A stretch of 64,000 nucleotides of DNA from Gammaproteobacteria bacterium (GTDB lineage: Bacteria > Pseudomonadota > Gammaproteobacteria > JACKNK01). Position numbers and translations under genes: made by a program. The notes beneath the pieces were generated by a model. It made no database searches. It had not been told where the DNA came from and worked only from the letters and a program-made list of their open reading frames with translations. Below are positions 60,444 through 64,000 of this stretch, piece by piece. Position 1 is the first letter of the stretch. Each line of letters starts with the position of its first letter. The stretch spans positions 1 to 64,000 of the forward strand of contig JACKNK010000001.1 in assembly GCA_024234955.1 (NCBI GenBank). The letters are read 5' to 3'.

Positions 60444-62123
60444 TCACACCGTCGCCATGGAGTGATTCGAAGGTCGGCCGCTCGGGTTGGCATCGAGCAG
60501 CGTGGATGCCAGCTCCAGGGCAGTCTGGCGGGATTCGACGATGTGTTCCGCAGGGAGACTGGCGAGTACGCCGAGCTTGTTGAGGCGATCGCGCACGTCA
60601 CCCGTCGCACCCACGATGAACACCGGACGGCGGTTGTCGAGAATCAGCTTTTCCAGCACCAAGGAGGTGGAAACGCCGAGCGTCGGCACGTCGGTCAGGT
60701 CGATGATCAGGACCTGATGCTCATCGAGGACCGCGTATTGCCGGGAGATCGCCTTGGCCATCCCGAAGATCATCGGGCCGTCCAGACGAAAGATCAGTAC
60801 CCGACCCCGGGCGCGACTCAGCAAGTCCTGCTCGGTCTCGGTGAGCGAGACATCGGGGGTAATGTTGCTGATCGCACGCACCGCCTTGCTCTGCACGCGC
60901 ACCATGCGGTCGATGGTGAGCACGTTGGCGATGAACAGGCCGATGGCGACGGCGGCGATCAGGTCCACGAATACAGTCAGGCCGATCACGCCGTACATGA
61001 TCCAGGCAGTTTTCATCGATACCCGATGGGCGCGCTTGAGGAACGACCAGTCGATGATGTCCATGCCCACCTTGATCGCGATCCCGGCCAGCACCGCGAG
61101 CGGGATGTGAGCGGTCAGGGAACCCGCCCAGAGGACCACGATCATCAGGATACCGGCGCGGGTGAGCCCGGACAGGGCGGTTCGTCCCCCTGCCTGAATA
61201 TTGACCACCGTGCCCATGGTCGCGCCCGCGCCGGGAATGCCGCCGAACAGCCCGGCGGCGAGGTTGCCCATGCCCTGACCGATGAGTTCCTTGTCGGAAT
61301 CGGTTTCCTTGCGGGTCATGTTTTCCGCAATCACCGAGGTGAGCAGGGCGTCGATGCTGCCCAGCGCCGCAAGCACGGCCGCGTCGACCAACATCATCTG
61401 CCAATGATCGACGTTGAACACCGGCATCTGGAAGGCCGGCAGCCCGGTGGGAATTTCCCCGATACGGCGGATGTCGCTGTCGCCGAGCAGCAGGATCGAG
61501 ATTATCGATCCAATTACCAGAGCCACCAGCTGGGGCGGCACGACATGGCGCAGTCGCGCCGGGAAATACAGGATCAGGATGAAGGTGAGCAGCGCGAGCG
61601 CGGTTTCGTAGGGTTCGATCGTCGCGAGCAGGGTCGGTAACGATTGCAGTGTGCCGAGGACGCCGCCGGATGGGGTCGCGTGCCCGAGGAAGGGCCCGAG
61701 CTGGAGCACGATCAGAATCACGCCGATCCCGGTCATAAAGCCGGAAACCACGGTGTACGGCATCATGGTCACGTAGCGCCCCAGCTTGAGCGCGCCGAAC
61801 AGCATCTGGAACAACCCGGCCATCATCACGACCGTGAAGGCCATGGCCATGCCCTGTTCCGGGTTGGCCGCCAGCAATTGGGCGATGACGGCGGTCATGA
61901 CCACGGTCATCGGGCCGGTCGGTTCGGAAATCAGAGTCGGTGTGGCACCGAACAGGGCGGCAAACAACCCGACCAGGACCGCGCCGTAGAGTCCGGCCGC
62001 CGGTCCGGCTCCCGACGCGACGCCAAACGCGAGCGCCATCGGCAGGGCGATGATGGCGGCGGTGACGCCGCCGAACAGGTCGCCGCGTACATGTTTGAAA
62101 TGGATTTCATTGAAGACGCGCAT
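60444..62123 (-). CDS. SulP-family anion transporter (BicA-like)
   Basis: 559 residues from the ATG at 62123, with GAAGG upstream; an ATG at 62159 is an alternative. There are 12-14 membrane segments; SulP patterns include GGVTAAIIALPMALAFGVAS, PTGPMTVVMTAV and NLAAGLFGGIPGAGATMGT. A cytoplasmic STAS domain follows (VLIFRLDGPMIFG, then LIIDLTDVPTLGVS). SulP proteins move sulfate or bicarbonate. Proximity to csoS1D and the RuBisCO-like protein favours bicarbonate, but sulfate cannot be ruled out. About 200 bases separate it from the small-subunit-like gene. Confidence 0.88.
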   Translation of the reverse strand: MRVFNEIHFKHVRGDLFGGVTAAIIALPMALAFGVASGAGPAAGLYGAVLVGLFAALFGATPTLISEPTGPMTVVMTAVIAQLLAANPEQGMAMAFTVVMMAGLFQMLFGALKLGRYVTMMPYTVVSGFMTGIGVILIVLQLGPFLGHATPSGGVLGTLQSLPTLLATIEPYETALALLTFILILYFPARLRHVVPPQLVALVIGSIISILLLGDSDIRRIGEIPTGLPAFQMPVFNVDHWQMMLVDAAVLAALGSIDALLTSVIAENMTRKETDSDKELIGQGMGNLAAGLFGGIPGAGATMGTVVNIQAGGRTALSGLTRAGILMIVVLWAGSLTAHIPLAVLAGIAIKVGMDIIDWSFLKRAHRVSMKTAWIMYGVIGLTVFVDLIAAVAIGLFIANVLTIDRMVRVQSKAVRAISNITPDVSLTETEQDLLSRARGRVLIFRLDGPMIFGMAKAISRQYAVLDEHQVLIIDLTDVPTLGVSTSLVLEKLILDNRRPVFIVGATGDVRDRLNKLGVLASLPAEHIVESRQTALELASTLLDANPSGRPSNHSMATV

Positions 62124-62280
62124 TGCGTTGGCCTTCGAGTTGCAAATTCGATGGCGCAATGATGGTGAAGTGATTGCGTGATGAATAAGCGATAGTTTCG
62201 ATTCGACCTATCGATATTCCTCAATGAATGAGGGCGCAGGGGGATGATAAGTCGCCGCGCGACCGCAAATCTGGTGTGAA

Positions 62281-63312
62281 TCAGCAGATGCGCGGGAGTT
62301 GTTCGCCGACCAGCCGATCGACGATCCGTTCGCTGCCAAACACCGTTTTCATCAGTACCCGGCCTGCCGGGGACGGAATGACTTCACCGATGACATGGGC
62401 CTCGTCGCCACAGGCATGGAGCGCAGAAAGGGTGGCCTGGACGTATTCGGCGGGGAGGATGGCGACCAGACGGCCTTCGTTGGCGAGATAAAGCGCATCC
62501 AGGCCGAGGATCTCGCAGACGCCCCGCACCGTGTCCCGCACCGGGATGTCGCGTTCGTTCAGCCGAATGGCGACCTGAGCGCTTTCCGCGAATTCGTTGA
62601 GTACCGTGGCGACGCCACCCCGGGTTGCATCGCGCAGGCAATGCACATCGGGGCAGGCGGCGCGCAACGCCTGAACCTGCCGGTTGAGCGGCTGGCAGTC
62701 GCTCCGGAGTTCGACATCCAGGGCGAGATCGCCGCGTGCGTTGAGCACCGCCGCACCGTGATCGCCGAGCACGCCGTTGACGATCACGACATCGCCGACC
62801 TGAGCGCGACTGGCGCGGATGTCGGCGTCGGCGGGAATCACGCCGATTCCGGCGGTGTTGATGAACAGCTTGTCCGCACCACCGCGCTGTACCACCTTGG
62901 TGTCGCCGCTGACGATGGCGACTCCGGCCTTGGCGGCGGCCTGTTTCATACTGCCGAGAATGCGTTTGAGGAGACCGACCTCAAGGCCTTCCTCGATGAT
63001 CAGTCCGCAGGTCAGGTAACGCGGAATCGCACCGGACATCGCCAGGTCGTTGACGGTGCCGTTGATGGCCAGGGTGCCGATGTCGCCGCCCGGGAATTCG
63101 AGCGGATCGACCACGAAAGAGTCCGTGGTCATGGCGAGCCGGTCGCCAAGGGCCGTCAGTTCCCCCAGCGGGACCCGTGCCTGGTCTTCCAGCGGGGCCA
63201 GCAGTTCGTTGTCGAAGTAGGGAAGGATCAGACCTTCGACCAGGTCGCGCATGGCCTTGCCACCGGCACCGTGGGCGAGGGTGATGATCGGGTCGTTGAA
63301 TCGGATCGCCAT
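62281..63312 (-). CDS. hypE: Hydrogenase maturation protein HypE
   Basis: 343 residues from the ATG at 63312 (MAIRFNDPIITLAHGAGGKA). ATP-binding purM-like motifs (FVVDPLEFPGGDIG, NGTVNDLAMSG). The C-terminus ends LPRIC: the terminal Cys is converted to thiocyanate and supplies cyanide for the NiFe hydrogenase site. It lies about 100 bases after hypD, so a NiFe hydrogenase is expected elsewhere in the genome. Confidence 0.97.
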   Translation of the reverse strand: MAIRFNDPIITLAHGAGGKAMRDLVEGLILPYFDNELLAPLEDQARVPLGELTALGDRLAMTTDSFVVDPLEFPGGDIGTLAINGTVNDLAMSGAIPRYLTCGLIIEEGLEVGLLKRILGSMKQAAAKAGVAIVSGDTKVVQRGGADKLFINTAGIGVIPADADIRASRAQVGDVVIVNGVLGDHGAAVLNARGDLALDVELRSDCQPLNRQVQALRAACPDVHCLRDATRGGVATVLNEFAESAQVAIRLNERDIPVRDTVRGVCEILGLDALYLANEGRLVAILPAEYVQATLSALHACGDEAHVIGEVIPSPAGRVLMKTVFGSERIVDRLVGEQLPRIC

Positions 63313-63414
63313 GTTTTGCGCTCTTAAATTATGTTTAATAAACAATGTGTTATCTATGTGTCTTTACAAATCACATTGCTTTTGAATTCGTTTGCATATG
63401 CGGGCGCGTTGCCG

Positions 63415-64000
63415 TCATTCGGTCGCATCGAAGCGCAGCGCATCCACGCGGGGGATGTGTTTGCCGTAGTTGTAATACGCCGCACAAGCCCCTTCGGAAG
63501 ACACCATCAGCGCACCCACCGGGGTCTGGGGTGTGCAGGCCTTGCCGAATACCTTGCACTCCCAAGGCTTGATGACGCCTTTGACGACCTCGCCGCATTG
63601 CGCGGATTTTGGGTCGGCGATTCGGACATTGGGCACATCGAAAATGCATTCAGCGTCGAATTGCGCGAACGCGGGGCGCATCTTCACGCCGGAATGATCG
63701 ATCGACCCGAGCCCGCGCCATTCGAAGAATTCACGCAGCTCGAACACCTTGTGGATGGCGGCGAGTCCTGCCGGATTGCCTTCCGGCGGGGCCACGCGGG
63801 TGTATTGGTTCGCCACCTCGCATCGGCTTTCGGCGAACTGATCGATCAACATGGACAGGGCCTGAAGGATGTCCAGCGGTTCGAATCCGGCGATCACGAT
63901 CGGCTTGTTGTAGTGCCCGGCGACGAACTGGAACGGTTGTTCGCCGACCACCATGCTGACGTGCCCGGGGGCGATGAAGCCGTCGATCTGCATCGCCGGG
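63415..64000 (-). CDS. hypD: Hydrogenase maturation protein HypD, partial
   Basis: About 195 C-terminal residues; the gene runs off the right edge. Motifs include FIAPGHVSMVVG, GHYNKPIVIAGFEPLD, NQYTRVAPPEGNPAGL and a Cys-rich end (AQCGEVVKG, WECKVFGKACTPQTPVGALM) that binds the [4Fe-4S] cluster. HypD assembles the Fe(CN)2CO centre with HypC and receives cyanide through HypE. Confidence 0.95.
   Translation of the reverse strand, partial: PAMQIDGFIAPGHVSMVVGEQPFQFVAGHYNKPIVIAGFEPLDILQALSMLIDQFAESRCEVANQYTRVAPPEGNPAGLAAIHKVFELREFFEWRGLGSIDHSGVKMRPAFAQFDAECIFDVPNVRIADPKSAQCGEVVKGVIKPWECKVFGKACTPQTPVGALMVSSEGACAAYYNYGKHIPRVDALRFDATE

Overview
The window is about 60% G+C and looks like the chromosome of a Gram-negative, probably gammaproteobacterial, chemolithoautotroph. 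Lipid A/KDO genes (lpxK, kdsB, an LpxR-like gene) and exbBD indicate an outer membrane. Form IA RuBisCO in an alpha-carboxysome (cso) operon, a DAB-type inorganic-carbon pump and hydrogenase maturation genes (hypE, hypD) indicate CO2 fixation driven by reduced sulfur and/or hydrogen. The gene set resembles Halothiobacillus/Acidihalobacter-type sulfur oxidisers, but genus cannot be fixed from the sequence alone.

Layout. 1-7.5 kb: protease-propeptide-like genes, bpt, a GMC dehydrogenase pair, a membrane-anchored TAXI protein, a phosphatase and unknowns. 7.6-13.1 kb: SUF iron-sulfur operon (Rrf2 regulator, sufB, sufC, sufD, sufT, Rieske protein), interrupted by an inverted-repeat-bounded GxxExxY gene and lacking sufS and a scaffold gene. 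13.2-29.6 kb: housekeeping and envelope genes (PhnD-like protein, tlpA, isochorismatase, ilvD, EF-hand/M23 peptidase, ppk2, orphan yejB, glycosyltransferase, lpxR, comEC, exbBD-lpxK-ycaR-kdsB). 29.8-35.7 kb: DAB operon (dabB, small membrane gene, dabA, PII-like gene). 35.8-38.6 kb: LuxR remnant, PEP-CTERM protein and repeat-rich DNA upstream of RuBisCO. 38.6-47.8 kb: cbbL-cbbS-csoS2-csoSCA-csoS4A-csoS4B-csoS1-csoS1-ferritin-like-acRAF-mcdA-mcdB, followed by cbbR. 49.3-58.6 kb: A+T-rich foreign island with an IS1182-type element broken by an intact IS3-family element, then integron-type cassettes with at least five attC-like sites and no integrase in the window, two toxin-antitoxin modules, a second IS3-family element and two IS30 fragments. 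58.7-62.1 kb: a minus-strand group of SulP transporter, RuBisCO-small-subunit-like protein, CsoS1D tandem shell protein and Nudix hydrolase. 62.3-64 kb: hypE and the 3' part of hypD.

Working together: DabAB and possibly the SulP transporter would load the cytoplasm with bicarbonate; CsoSCA converts it to CO2 inside the CsoS1/CsoS4/CsoS1D shell; CsoS2 organises RuBisCO; acRAF helps RuBisCO assembly; McdAB positions the carboxysomes; CbbR and the PII-like protein are the visible regulatory candidates. The most unusual points are the free-standing RuBisCO-small-subunit-like protein beside csoS1D, and the cassette island that separates this group from the main cso operon.
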